A stretch of 64,000 nucleotides of DNA from Prevotella sp. UBA2809 (GCA_002351725.1 DEHD01000025.1:238524-302523); one strand, 5' to 3'. Counted from the first letter of the stretch, positions 1-8,296 are shown. Translations and numbers: made by a program. Notes: a model not told the origin generated them from the letters alone.

Positions 1-676
1 TGAGTCCTACAATACTCTGGCGGATACCGAAACGATGAGCCACATAGGTAGCTGAATCGACAAACAGATTACTACCGCCTATCAGACATGCCAGTCCGAT
101 AACTATCCAAGCCAGATTACGCCACAGGTGCGAGTAGTCGCGAGGCTCTTTTACCGGCTCAACGCCAAGCTCTTCCTCACGCAACTTCAACTGTCCCGAA
201 TTAATAGCCATGCGGAAGGTGTAGAACATAAATGCCAGAAAACCTACAAGCAGTATCAATCCGTCCTGACGTGTTATCTCGTTTCCCCACAAGTGAGGTG
301 AACTCATGTCATCGAAGCACAGGATAAAAAACATCAGCGATGCTACGATGGCAAAAGGAATATCTTTCTTAACCGTGTTTGGAGCCACAGCAATAGGTGC
401 CACGGCTGCCGAACAACCCACTATCAGCAGGGTGTTGAATATATTCGAACCAATCACGTTACCTACGGCCAGATCGGATGTACCTTTCAAGGCCGACACC
501 AGACTGACGAACAACTCGGGAGCAGATGTACCTGCAGCCACGATGGTGAGTCCGATAACAATCTCAGGCACACGCATGCCGCGAGCCAACGACGAGGCAC
601 CTTCAGTAAGCCTGTCGGCTCCCCAGATGACCAGCGCCACGCCAATGATGATGAATCCGATGTTAAGTAGTGTCAT
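1..676 (-). CDS. Calcium/sodium antiporter (CaCA family), C-terminal part missing
   Basis: Reading the minus strand from an ATG at 676 gives a hydrophobic protein beginning MTLLNIGFIIIGVALVIWGA that stays open to the window edge, so only about 225 residues are visible. The first alpha repeat is clear: IVIGLTIVAAGTSAPELFVS, then GNVIGSNIFNTLL, which are the ion-binding signatures of K+-dependent and YrbG-type Na+/Ca2+ exchangers. A loop rich in charged residues follows and then the start of the second membrane bundle. It should exchange Ca2+ for Na+ or H+ across the inner membrane. It lies 18 bases downstream of the S4-protein gene on the same strand. Family call is firm; ion specificity is inferred. 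Confidence 0.9.
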   Translation of the reverse strand, partial: MTLLNIGFIIIGVALVIWGADRLTEGASSLARGMRVPEIVIGLTIVAAGTSAPELFVSLVSALKGTSDLAVGNVIGSNIFNTLLIVGCSAAVAPIAVAPNTVKKDIPFAIVASLMFFILCFDDMSSPHLWGNEITRQDGLILLVGFLAFMFYTFRMAINSGQLKLREEELGVEPVKEPRDYSHLWRNLAWIVIGLACLIGGSNLFVDSATYVAHRFGIRQSIVGL

Positions 677-693
677 AACCTTTTCTATGTTTT

Positions 694-1074
694 TTACTCC
701 ATTTCGCTAATAAACGCATCGAGACTGCGGCGGTCTTTCTTTGTGGGGCGACCAGTACCGCGTGCACGATCCACGAATCCGCTAATGCGGGTCATCTCAA
801 GTAGTTCATACTGCTCGGGAGCAGTCACATTCTCGTATATCTCCGGAAGAAGTTTTGCTCCTACTCTCTGTTCGATAGTCTTCAGAATCTTGAAAGAGTA
901 TGTGATAGGCGGTTTGCGCACACTGACGGTTTCGCCAACCTTCACCATACGCGAAGGTTTAACGTTCACCCCCTCGATGGTTACGCGCCCGTTCTTACAG
1001 GCATCGGCGGCTATCGTGCGCGTCTTGAAGATTCGCGCCGCCCACAGCCATTTATCGATTCTTGCCTCTTCCAT
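694..1074 (-). CDS. hslR: RNA-binding S4 domain protein, Hsp15-like
   Basis: A 126-residue protein with an S4 RNA-binding domain at about residues 4-65 (RIDKWLWAARIFKTRTIA, then GRVTIEGVNVKPSRMVKVGE) and a basic C-terminal tail containing GRPTKKDRR. This matches the Hsp15 family in length and order. In E. coli Hsp15 rescues stalled 50S subunits that carry peptidyl-tRNA. That fits the gene upstream on the same strand, pth, which hydrolyses peptidyl-tRNA. The 39 bases between them carry several GTCAC/GTCAT copies. The symbol is by similarity. Confidence 0.87.
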   Translation of the reverse strand: MEEARIDKWLWAARIFKTRTIAADACKNGRVTIEGVNVKPSRMVKVGETVSVRKPPITYSFKILKTIEQRVGAKLLPEIYENVTAPEQYELLEMTRISGFVDRARGTGRPTKKDRRSLDAFISEME

Positions 1075-1113
1075 ATATTAACACCTTAATGTCACGATGT
1101 CACTTTGTCATTG

Positions 1114-1686
1114 TCACTTTTTACCCAGCTTGTTATACTGGTTCATCGTCAAGTCGATGCCTGCCAGCACAAAGCTCTTAATAATCTCGCAAGCGGTGTC
1201 GATGCTTGGCTGGAGTGTCTTCATGTCCTCCTCATCGTACTTTCCGAGCACCCAGTCGACCTGCATGCCGCGTGGAAAATCGTTACCGATACCCATACGC
1301 AGACGAGCGTAGTTCTGACCTATCAACTGCTGAATATGCCCCAGTCCGTTGTGACCGCCGTTAGAACCACCAGCCTTCAAGCGGAATGCTCCAAGCGGCA
1401 GAGCCACATCGTCGCTGATAACCAGCAACCGACTCTGATCTATCTTCTCCTGATTCAGCCAGTAACGCACGGCATTACCACTCAGATTCATGTAGGTAGA
1501 CGGCTTGAGCAGTATCACCTTGCGCCCCTTGAGCGATGTCTCGGCCACAAAGCCATAGCGCTTATCGGCAAAAACAATATTGGATGCCTTAGCAAAAGCA
1601 TCCAATACCATAAAGCCTGTATTGTGGCGGGTGTTCTCGTACTCGTCGCCGATATTTCCCAAGCCAACAATCAAGTACTTATCCAT
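1114..1686 (-). CDS. pth: Peptidyl-tRNA hydrolase
   Basis: A 190-residue protein that releases tRNA from dropped-off peptidyl-tRNA in the cytoplasm. It opens with MDKYLIVGLGNIGDEYENTR followed by the catalytic histidine at residue 21 (TRHNTGF). The substrate-binding segments TYMNLSGNAV and GGSNGGHNGLGHI are present, with the acidic residue in ISDDVALPLG. The usual GLGNPG reads GLGNIG, a conservative change outside the catalytic residues. Length is normal. It lies between rplY and the Hsp15-like gene on the minus strand; rplY-pth is a common bacterial gene pair. Confidence 0.95.
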   Translation of the reverse strand: MDKYLIVGLGNIGDEYENTRHNTGFMVLDAFAKASNIVFADKRYGFVAETSLKGRKVILLKPSTYMNLSGNAVRYWLNQEKIDQSRLLVISDDVALPLGAFRLKAGGSNGGHNGLGHIQQLIGQNYARLRMGIGNDFPRGMQVDWVLGKYDEEDMKTLQPSIDTACEIIKSFVLAGIDLTMNQYNKLGKK

Positions 1687-1705
1687 TCACTGCGGAATTA
1701 GATAA

Positions 1706-2305
1706 TTACTGATCAGCCTCGGCAGCAGCAGCTGAACGAGAAGCACGTGTAGCCTTAACTGAGCATACAACAACCTGAGCAGGAGTAGCAATCTGCAGAC
1801 CATCGAAGTTCAGCGCAGCTACCTTGATAGCCTTACCAAGCTTCAGTTCGGTTACGTCAACATTCAGAACCTCAGGAATCTGCTTGTAAGGAGCTGTAAC
1901 GTTCAGTGTACGAACAGCCTGGCTGAGACGACCACCATCGCGAACACCCTGAGCGTGACCAACGAGCTTAACAGGGATACCAATAGTGATTGGCTTCTCC
2001 TCGTTTACCTCATAGAAGTCAACGTGCATCAGTGCATCTGTTGTTGGGTGGAACTGAAGCTCCTTCATAACAGCCTTGTGAGCCTCACCGTCGATGGTGA
2101 TGTTTACAACGTAAACGTCGGGTGAATAAACTACGCGACGGAGCTGAGCTGCTGGAATGGCGAATGCCAAAGCCTCAGGTGCACCGTTCTCACCCTTCTT
2201 CTCACCATAGAGGTTACAAGGTACAAGACCTTCCTTACGCATTTCCTTGCTGGCTTTCTTGCCAGTTGTGGCACGCTTCTGACCACTTACGCTAATTTCT
2301 TTCAT
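1706..2305 (-). CDS. rplY: 50S ribosomal protein L25 (CTC/TL5 form)
   Basis: A 199-residue protein of the long L25/CTC type, which binds 5S rRNA on the large subunit. The N-terminal L25 domain (about 1-95) includes GQKRATTGKKASKEMRKEG and the CNLYG segment; the C-terminal TL5 beta domain (about 100-185) includes VDFYEVNEEKPITIGIPVKL. The tail is rich in alanine and acidic residues. It is the first gene of the minus-strand group, with its own -7 box about 90 bases upstream, back to back with the nusB promoter. Confidence 0.95.
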   Translation of the reverse strand: MKEISVSGQKRATTGKKASKEMRKEGLVPCNLYGEKKGENGAPEALAFAIPAAQLRRVVYSPDVYVVNITIDGEAHKAVMKELQFHPTTDALMHVDFYEVNEEKPITIGIPVKLVGHAQGVRDGGRLSQAVRTLNVTAPYKQIPEVLNVDVTELKLGKAIKVAALNFDGLQIATPAQVVVCSVKATRASRSAAAAEADQ

Positions 2306-2398
2306 AATTTGTGTTACTCTAAATTAAGTTGTTAAAAAATAAGTTTTGCTTAATTCGCCATCACACGAATCCGGACATACCTATCCGAAAAAGCGGTG

Positions 2399-2406
2399 CA
2401 AAGGTA
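2399..2406 (-). promoter_or_regulatory. -7 box for rplY
   Basis: Minus strand reads TACCTTTG followed by CA, matching the Bacteroidota TAnnTTTG box. It sits about 93 bases before the rplY start. Confidence 0.6.
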
Positions 2407-2489
2407 CTACTTTTTTTCAAACCAACAAAATATTTGGCTAAAAAACCTCAATTTTCTGCGTTTTTCTTGCAGATTTGGCTTTTTATTAG

Positions 2490-2497
2490 TATTTTTG
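2490..2497 (+). promoter_or_regulatory. -7 box for nusB operon
   Basis: TATTTTTG followed by CA, with a possible TTG -33 element near 2467. It lies about 75 bases before nusB and is divergent from the rplY promoter. Confidence 0.6.
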
Positions 2498-2572
2498 CAC
2501 CCGAATATGCGCTTACTAACAAGGCGCTATATATAATATATAAGGTAAAAAAGAATAAAAACATCAAGTGAG

Positions 2573-3559
2573 ATGATTAACAGAGAAATTATTAGAATCA
2601 AGATTGTTCAGTTAACCTATGCTTACTATCAAAACGGTAACAAGAACATCGACACGGCTGAAAAAGAGTTGTTTTTCAGTCTCTCGAAAGCTTATGACCT
2701 CTACAACTACATGCTGGCGCTTATGGTGGCTGTTAATAAGGAAGCAGCACGCCGCAACGAGGTGCTTGTGCAGCGAGCTAAGCGCGAGGGTACAGCCGAA
2801 CCATCACAGAAATTTGTATTAAACCGTTTTGCCATCCAGCTGACTAAGAATATTCAGCTCAACGAGTTTATGAGCACCCAGAAAAACGGATGGGACGAGA
2901 ATGCCTCATTCGTATCATCACTGCTGGAGAAGATTGAACAGAGCGATATCTATCAGGATTACATGAACAGTACCGACGACAACTATGACGCCGACCGCGA
3001 GCTCTGGCGCAAGTTGTATCGCACATTCATACAGGACAACGACGAGATCGACTCTATCCTGGAGGACATGAGCCTCTACTGGAACGACGACAAGACCATC
3101 GTCGACACATTTGTGCTGAAGACCATCAAGCGCTTCGACGAGCAGAACGGCGCTAAGCAGGAGCTGCTGCAGGAGTGGGACAGCGAAGAGGAGAAGGACT
3201 TTGCACGCAAGATATTCCGTGCTGCCATTCTGAACGCCGACGAGTATCAGCGCGCCATGAGCGAGGCTTCGCGCAACTGGGATTTCTCACGACTGGCATT
3301 CATGGATATCATCCTGATGCAGATTGCCATCGCTGAGATGATGACACTACCAAACATCCCCATCAGCGTAACCATCAACGAGTATGTTGAGATAGCCAAG
3401 TTCTACTCTACCCCAAAGAGTGCCGGCTACATCAACGGTATGCTCGATGCCATCGCTCGCAACCTGGTAGAAAGCGGTCGCCTGGCTAAGTTCATCGAAC
3501 CTAAAAAAGACAAGAAAGATTATAAACCCAAAAAACAATTAACTAAGAAAAATGACTAG
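2573..3559 (+). CDS. nusB: Transcription antitermination factor NusB
   Basis: A 328-residue protein, much longer than E. coli NusB (139 residues) but like the long Bacteroidota form. The N-terminal half is helical and charged. The canonical NusB fold lies in the C-terminal half, with RNWDFSRLAFMDIILMQIAI and VTINEYVEIAKFYSTPKSAG, ending in a lysine-rich tail. NusB binds boxA RNA together with ribosomal protein S10 during rRNA transcription. It starts a tight operon: its last codons overlap the yajC start at 3552. Confidence 0.93.
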   Translation: MINREIIRIKIVQLTYAYYQNGNKNIDTAEKELFFSLSKAYDLYNYMLALMVAVNKEAARRNEVLVQRAKREGTAEPSQKFVLNRFAIQLTKNIQLNEFMSTQKNGWDENASFVSSLLEKIEQSDIYQDYMNSTDDNYDADRELWRKLYRTFIQDNDEIDSILEDMSLYWNDDKTIVDTFVLKTIKRFDEQNGAKQELLQEWDSEEEKDFARKIFRAAILNADEYQRAMSEASRNWDFSRLAFMDIILMQIAIAEMMTLPNIPISVTINEYVEIAKFYSTPKSAGYINGMLDAIARNLVESGRLAKFIEPKKDKKDYKPKKQLTKKND

Positions 3560-3866
3560 TATCGTATTGGCTGCACAGGCAGCACAGGGAAGCGGAATGA
3601 GTATGATTATCATGATGGTAGCTATCTTTGCCATTATGTGGTTCTTCATGATCCGCCCACAGCAGAAGAAGCAGAAGGAAATCCAGAAGTTCCAGAACGA
3701 GCTTACTGAGGGTACCGAGGTTGTAACAGGCGGTGGTATCCACGGAACAGTAAAGAGCGTTGATCTGGCTAAGAACACCGTTGACGTGAAGATTGCACGC
3801 GACGTTGTTGTTACCGTCGAGAAGACTTCTGTTTACAAAGATATGGCCAGCACCATTCAGAAGTAA
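3552..3866 (+). CDS. yajC: Preprotein translocase subunit YajC
   Basis: A 104-residue inner-membrane protein: a short N-terminal stretch, one membrane helix (about 18-37) ending in MWFFMIRPQQKKQKE, then a soluble domain with the family hallmark VTGGGIHGTVKSVD. YajC associates with SecDF at the Sec translocon. The start overlaps the last 8 bases of nusB, so translation is probably coupled. Length and motif order are normal. Confidence 0.95.
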   Translation: MTSIVLAAQAAQGSGMSMIIMMVAIFAIMWFFMIRPQQKKQKEIQKFQNELTEGTEVVTGGGIHGTVKSVDLAKNTVDVKIARDVVVTVEKTSVYKDMASTIQK

Positions 3867-3870
3867 GTAA

Positions 3871-4851
3871 ATGAAGATACCGGGAATACTGCGAATATTT
3901 AAAAAATTCCTTTTTAGCCGAGCTAATAAGGAGTTCGTGGTATTCATTTTCTTTTTGGCGCTATCAGGTGCCTTCTGGCTGTTCACTACGCTCAATGAGG
4001 TGTACGAGTACGAGTTCGAAATCCCCGTTTCGGTGGCTGGCGTGCCAAAGAACGCCGTGCTTACCAGCGAGGAGACCGACACCGTTCGCATGACTATACG
4101 CGACAAAGGTATAACGCTGCTTACTTACATGTATGGCGACATACTGAAGAAGATAAACGTTAGTTTCAAGACCTACTCAAAGAGCAACGGCACAGGTGTA
4201 GTCACAGCATCCGAACTGCAGAAGCTGGTTTACCAGCAGCTGGCTAACGGTTCGCGCATAACAGGCGTGAAACCCGATAAGCTTGAGTTCTACTACAACT
4301 ACGGTGCTAAGAAAAAGGTGCCGGTACGCTGGAGCGGACGCGTTATTCCTGAAGAGATGTTCTTCATCTCGCGCGTGGCTTATCAGCCCGACAGCATCAC
4401 CATCTATGCATCGCACGAGAAACTCGACAGCATCAACGTGGTATACACCGAGCAGCTTAACTACGTCAACTTCCGCGACACGCTTATAGCCGACTGCGAG
4501 TTGAACAAGATTAAGGGCGTAAAGATGATACCTGACCGCACAAAGGTTACTTTCTTTACCGATGTGCTTACTGAGGAAGAGATAGAGGGTGTACCCATCA
4601 GAGCCATCAACATGCCTGTTGGAAAGCATCTCCGCACATTCCCCGCCAAAATCAATATCAGCTTCGTTGCAGGTGTAAGTGTGTATCGTAGTCTCAAGCC
4701 TACTGACTTTGTTGTCATAGCCGACTACAATGAGATTATCAACCACCCCACCGAGAAGTGTCACATCTATCTTAAGAGTGTGCCTCGCGGAATATCAAGA
4801 GCGCGCCTTGAGGTGAGCATGGTCGACTATCTGATAGAAGACGTAGAATGA
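3871..4851 (+). CDS. YbbR/CdaR-like domain protein
   Basis: A 326-residue protein with one N-terminal membrane helix (about 26-42, FVVFIFFLALSGAFWLF) and a long beta-rich exported part. The TLNEVYEYEFEIPVSVAGVP segment and the repeated strand pattern match YbbR domains. In Firmicutes the YbbR protein CdaR regulates the cyclic-di-AMP synthase CdaA; no cdaA is visible here, so that role cannot be assumed. It follows yajC by 4 bases and its stop overlaps the coaE start (ATGA at 4848). Confidence 0.8.
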   Translation: MKIPGILRIFKKFLFSRANKEFVVFIFFLALSGAFWLFTTLNEVYEYEFEIPVSVAGVPKNAVLTSEETDTVRMTIRDKGITLLTYMYGDILKKINVSFKTYSKSNGTGVVTASELQKLVYQQLANGSRITGVKPDKLEFYYNYGAKKKVPVRWSGRVIPEEMFFISRVAYQPDSITIYASHEKLDSINVVYTEQLNYVNFRDTLIADCELNKIKGVKMIPDRTKVTFFTDVLTEEEIEGVPIRAINMPVGKHLRTFPAKINISFVAGVSVYRSLKPTDFVVIADYNEIINHPTEKCHIYLKSVPRGISRARLEVSMVDYLIEDVE

Positions 4852-5414
4852 AGATAGGATTAACAGGCGGCATAGGCAGCGGCAAAAGCTACGTATGCAA
4901 GTACTTGCAGCAGCACGGCATCAAGGTGTTCGACTGCGATACGGCGGCTAAGCAGCTGATGCGCACCTCGCCTACCCTACGCCAGCAGCTAACCCACCTG
5001 ATAGGCACTGATGCTTATACAGCCGATGGCAAGCTTAACAAGGCAGTGGTGGCGCAGTTCCTACTCTCGTCGCCAGCCAACGCCAAAGCCATCGATGCCA
5101 TTGTACACCCCGCCGTGTTCGATGCTTTCATAGAGAGCGGACTTGCGTGGATGGAGAGTGCGATACTCTTCGAGTCGGGAGCTTACAAACTGGTTGACAA
5201 GGTGGTGGCTGTAGTAGCGCCACAGGAGGTTCGCATACAGCGCGTTATGCAGCGCGACAACATCACCCGCGAAAAGGCGCTCGACTGGATGAACCGCCAG
5301 ATGAATCAGGACGAGGTGGCCAGCAAGGCCGACTTTGTGGTGATAAACGATGGCGAAACGGATTTAGAAAATCAAATAATTAAAATAATAGAACAATGCA
5401 ACAAACAGTTTTAG
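4848..5414 (+). CDS. coaE: Dephospho-CoA kinase
   Basis: A 188-residue P-loop kinase catalysing the last step of coenzyme A synthesis (dephospho-CoA plus ATP). It opens with MKIGLTGGIGSGKSYVCKYL, the Walker A loop. The substrate-side motif FDCDTAAKQL and the hydrophobic acceptor segment ESAILFESGAYKLVDKVV follow. The lid segment RVMQRDNITREKALDWMNRQ is intact. The start overlaps the YbbR-like stop by four bases, and the last 19 bases overlap the DUF5606 gene. Confidence 0.95.
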   Translation: MKIGLTGGIGSGKSYVCKYLQQHGIKVFDCDTAAKQLMRTSPTLRQQLTHLIGTDAYTADGKLNKAVVAQFLLSSPANAKAIDAIVHPAVFDAFIESGLAWMESAILFESGAYKLVDKVVAVVAPQEVRIQRVMQRDNITREKALDWMNRQMNQDEVASKADFVVINDGETDLENQIIKIIEQCNKQF

Positions 5415-5818
5415 CAATTGCCGGTAAGCCAGGCCTTTACAAGCTGGTTACCCGCGGAAATAACAATCTGATAGTAGAGGCTCTCGATGCTACTCACAAG
5501 CGTATGCCTGCCTTTGCTACCGATCGTATCACATCACTTGGCGACATCGCCATGTTTACCGAGACCGATGACGTGCCCCTGACTGACGTTCTCGAGAATC
5601 TTAAGAACCTCGAGGGTGGTAAGAAGGCCAGCATCAACGAGAAGAAGGCTTCGTCGGCCGAGCTGCGCGAGTACTTCTCAAAGGTACTTCCTGAGTGGGA
5701 TCAGGACCGCGTAAAGGACAGCCACATCAAGAAGCTCATCACTTGGTATAACATCCTCATCGAAGCCGGCATCACCGATTTCAAAGACGCCGAGCCCGAG
5801 GCTGAAAGCGCTGAATAA
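5396..5818 (+). CDS. DUF5606 family protein
   Basis: A 140-residue cytoplasmic protein of unknown function. It begins MQQTVLAIAGKPGLYKLVTR and has an N-terminal small beta domain (about 1-60, including VEALDATHKRMPAFATDRIT). A lysine-rich linker leads to a helical C-terminal part with LREYFSKVLPEWDQDRV. This layout matches DUF5606, a conserved Bacteroidota family usually found beside coaE. It has no signal peptide or membrane helix. It is the last gene of the nusB operon; the gene-less repeat element starts just after its stop. Confidence 0.82.
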   Translation: MQQTVLAIAGKPGLYKLVTRGNNNLIVEALDATHKRMPAFATDRITSLGDIAMFTETDDVPLTDVLENLKNLEGGKKASINEKKASSAELREYFSKVLPEWDQDRVKDSHIKKLITWYNILIEAGITDFKDAEPEAESAE

Positions 5819-5872
5819 TTTTAGGCACGGATTTTTTTTAGGCACGGATTAACGCGGCTCTTTATTTTAAAG

Positions 5873-5908
5873 AAACACGGCTTTAGCATTGCAACTAAGG
5901 CCGTGTTT
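5873..5908. terminator. Hairpin between convergent genes
   Basis: AAACACGGCTTTAG pairs with CTAAGGCCGTGTTT across an 8-base loop, with one G-U wobble, and a T run follows. Because it lies between convergent genes it could stop transcription from both sides. It is formed by the inner arms of the repeat element. Confidence 0.45.
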
Positions 5909-5971
5909 TTAATTTTAATTAAAGCCGTGTTAATCCGTGCCAAATAAAACATTAATTCGTGTTAATTCGCG

Positions 5972-6005
5972 TCGCTCGGCTCTGCCGCTTGGCTCGTCCA
6001 AGAAT
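5972..6005. repeat. REP-like 34-base repeat, copy 1
   Basis: Starts TCGCTCGGCTCTGCCGCTTG and ends CCAAGAAT. A second copy at 40097-40130 shares about 30 of 34 bases. The inner TTGG/CCAA can form a small hairpin. Confidence 0.6.
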
Positions 6006-6028
6006 CCGTGCCTTAAAAAAATCCGTGC

Positions 6029-7570
6029 CTAATTATCCTTTGCAGGGAACGTCTGGGTAATGTTTTGTTCGCGGTGCTCTACGCGCACCTCTATTCCGAA
6101 CTTTTCGTGGATGTGCTCAGCCAGGTGCTGTGCAGAATAAACCGAGCGATGCTGACCGCCAGTGCATCCGAACGAGAACATCAAGCTGGTGAATCCACGC
6201 TGTATATATCGGCGCACATGATTGTCGGCCAACTTATAAACCGAATCCAGAAACGTCAGTATCTCACCGTCATCCTCTAAGAAACGTATCACCGGCTCAT
6301 CCAGTCCGGTAAGCTTCTTATACGGCTCATATCTACCTGGGTTGTGCGTGCTTCGGCAGTCGAACACATATCCGCCACCGTTGCCGCTCTCATCCTCTGG
6401 TATGCCGTTGCGATACGAGAAGCTGTACACCTTAACCACCAGCGGTCCCTGCGCATCGTACTTAGAGAACGTAGCCGGTCCGTCCTGCGGGTGAGCCTTG
6501 TAAGGATTCAAATCGGTAGTCTTATAACCATCGGCACGACTTGCCACCGCCTCTATCTGCTGGAACTGTGGCAGCTCTGTAAGCTGGCGCAGAATATCCA
6601 TCAGATACGGATAGTGGAACTGTGTTGACGATGCCAGCAGCTCTCTCAGGTTCTGTATTGCGGGCGGAATGCTCTCGATGAAGTGCTTCTTCTGCTCGAA
6701 ATATCCGCGGAATCCGTATGCACCCAGCACTTGCAGCGTGCGGAACAGCACAAACAGCGACAGGCGGCTAACAAAGTGGCGCACCGGTGGCACCTCTATG
6801 TAATCCTTCAGCGAGTTGTAGTACTCGTAAACCAGTTCGCGGCGCAGCTTGTGCGGATACTTTGCCGAGGCCTGCCAGAGGAACGATGCAAGGTCGTAGT
6901 AGTACGGTCCTTTTCGGCCGCCCTGATAGTCGATAAACCAAGGATTGCCGTCGTGGTCGAGCATCACATTGCGCGCTTGGAAGTCGCGATAAAGGAATGT
7001 GTCGCCCTGCTCTGCTGTCAGATCCTTTGCCAGCAATCGGAAGTCGGCCTCCAGCTTCAGCTCGTGGAAGTCAATCTCCGTAGCCTTCAAGAAGCAGTAC
7101 TTAAAGTAGTTCAGGTCGAACAGCACGCTGTCAACATCAAACTCAGCCTGCGGATAGCAATTGCTGAAGTCGAGTCCGCGCGCGCCGTTCATCTGCATGT
7201 TCGGCAGCTCGCGTATAGTGCGCTTCAGCAGCTCCTGCTCCTTCAGCGTGTATCTTCCGCCAGCTTCACGACCGCCGCGAATGGCATCAAACAGCGACAT
7301 GCTGCCGAGGTCGGTCTGCAGGTATCGCAACTGATCGTCGCTTGCCGCCAGAATCTTTGGCACAGGCAGTTTCAAGCTGGTAAAGTGCTTGGTAAGATAT
7401 ATGAACGCGTGGTCTTCATCGCGACTTGTACCAATCGCACCCACCACCGATTGTCCGTTCTTATCCGTCAGTCGGTAATACGAGCGATTGCTTCCTCCTC
7501 CGGGAATCTGCTGAACATTAGCCGGCTCAGCCCCCTTCCATTGCTTATATAATTCTAAAAGTTTCTCCAT
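6029..7570 (-). CDS. Sugar-kinase-like phosphotransferase fused to RapZ C-terminal domain
   Basis: A 513-residue two-domain protein. Residues 1 to about 330 form an APH-type kinase fold: the ATP-site strand GGGSNRSYYRL, the catalytic loop LYRDFQARNVMLD (Asp and Asn kept, the usual His is Tyr) and the metal segment IDYQGGRKGPYYYDLASFLW. The last resembles AmgK-type MurNAc/GlcNAc anomeric kinases. Residues from about 385 match the RapZ C-terminal domain, with VYSFSYRNGIP, VFDCRSTHNPGRY, TGLDEPV and FGCTGGQHRSVYSAQ. In E. coli that domain binds GlmZ/GlmY RNA and amino-sugar phosphate. The RapZ N-terminal P-loop domain is absent. I chose the ATG at 7570 (MEKLLELYKQW) over a longer frame from 7675 because the -7 box lies just upstream of it. 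A role in amino-sugar sensing or wall recycling is inference. Confidence 0.85.
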   Translation of the reverse strand: MEKLLELYKQWKGAEPANVQQIPGGGSNRSYYRLTDKNGQSVVGAIGTSRDEDHAFIYLTKHFTSLKLPVPKILAASDDQLRYLQTDLGSMSLFDAIRGGREAGGRYTLKEQELLKRTIRELPNMQMNGARGLDFSNCYPQAEFDVDSVLFDLNYFKYCFLKATEIDFHELKLEADFRLLAKDLTAEQGDTFLYRDFQARNVMLDHDGNPWFIDYQGGRKGPYYYDLASFLWQASAKYPHKLRRELVYEYYNSLKDYIEVPPVRHFVSRLSLFVLFRTLQVLGAYGFRGYFEQKKHFIESIPPAIQNLRELLASSTQFHYPYLMDILRQLTELPQFQQIEAVASRADGYKTTDLNPYKAHPQDGPATFSKYDAQGPLVVKVYSFSYRNGIPEDESGNGGGYVFDCRSTHNPGRYEPYKKLTGLDEPVIRFLEDDGEILTFLDSVYKLADNHVRRYIQRGFTSLMFSFGCTGGQHRSVYSAQHLAEHIHEKFGIEVRVEHREQNITQTFPAKDN

Positions 7571-7577
7571 GATGCTG

Positions 7578-7585
7578 CAAAGGTA
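7578..7585 (-). promoter_or_regulatory. -7 box close to the kinase/RapZ start
   Basis: Minus strand TACCTTTG ends only 8 bases before the ATG at 7570, so the transcript should be nearly leaderless. This box decides the start choice. Confidence 0.6.
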
Positions 7586-7703
7586 CGAATAAGTGAGCAA
7601 AAAAACAAATGAAATTTGATTTTTTTCGAACGGGAGTACCTTCGAGCAAAGCTCAAGGTAAAATTTTCCTCGCAATTCGCTTGGTGATTTAAAATAAACT
7701 CCT

Positions 7704-7711
7704 TACCTTTG
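7704..7711 (+). promoter_or_regulatory. -7 box for the STM3941-like gene
   Basis: TACCTTTG about 27 bases before the ATG at 7738. Confidence 0.55.
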
Positions 7712-7737
7712 CCGTCAGAAACTTAAAAAACTCGATT

Positions 7738-8274
7738 ATGACAGAAATATATATGAGCCGCTGGCATGCCATCTCAACGACAGTGTTAATACCTCTTCTT
7801 GCCGTAGTTTATTGGGTTTGCTGCTACCATGTCATCCCCATTGACGCGCCCAATGTGTCGGCCGCGTTCAGTCGCTTCGTAGAAGGAGTAATGATCTTTG
7901 GTGCTGTTGTCATGGCTTTCGTAATCTATCTCTCTTTATCCCAATTACGAATCTTCCTCCACCGCACGCCGATTGTTGTAATCACTAACGATAAGCTGCA
8001 AGTTTACGATTTCACTTTTAATTGCCACCGCGTGTTCGATTGGAAGGACGTTGTAAAGATTGAGAAAGTTTCTATGAAGAACGCTACACATTTCGATGTC
8101 TTCGTGCGCAACGAGGAGCGATATCAGATAATTGAGACCACCCGCTGGTGCCGCTTCATGCAAAAGCTAAACAAGCCCTTTCTGCGTGGTGCCGCCGTGC
8201 GCATCACCCCCACCACCCTCAACATCTCAAACCGCGAATTATTTAACATGCTCCAAAGCCACATAAACAAATAA
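7738..8274 (+). CDS. Small membrane protein, STM3941-like
   Basis: A 178-residue protein with two N-terminal membrane helices (about 12-33 and 49-70). A cytoplasmic beta-rich domain follows, with PIVVITNDKLQVYDFTF and VFDWKDVVKIEKV, the strand pattern of PH-like domains in STM3941-type proteins. Function is unknown. It is a single-gene unit with its own promoter and a terminator shared with the convergent ROK kinase gene. Confidence 0.65.
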   Translation: MTEIYMSRWHAISTTVLIPLLAVVYWVCCYHVIPIDAPNVSAAFSRFVEGVMIFGAVVMAFVIYLSLSQLRIFLHRTPIVVITNDKLQVYDFTFNCHRVFDWKDVVKIEKVSMKNATHFDVFVRNEERYQIIETTRWCRFMQKLNKPFLRGAAVRITPTTLNISNRELFNMLQSHINK

Positions 8275-8296
8275 AACGAAATCTTTTTGTAAAGAA

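Larger units (their letters stand above)
5821..6032. mobile_element. Gene-less inverted-repeat element (MITE-like)
   Basis: The ends are near-perfect inverted repeats of about 30 bases: 5821-5850 and the reverse complement of 6002-6032, each with two copies of GGCACGGATT separated by a T-rich run. Nested inside is a second inverted pair, 5839-5883 and 5897-5941, that matches the ends of the GxxExxY unit at 11571-12041. The two arms meet with only about 13 bases between them. It contains no ORF of note. The right end overlaps the stop codon of the kinase/RapZ gene (6029-6031). Confidence 0.6.

Noticed and set aside
306..710. Plus-strand ORF of 134 codons
   Set aside because: It is the shadow of the Na+/Ca2+ exchanger read on the minus strand, whose motifs are clear.
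6683..7552. Plus-strand ORF of 289 codons opposite the kinase/RapZ gene
   Set aside because: It is rich in Gln/Val/Leu without domain signs; the opposite strand carries two recognised domains.
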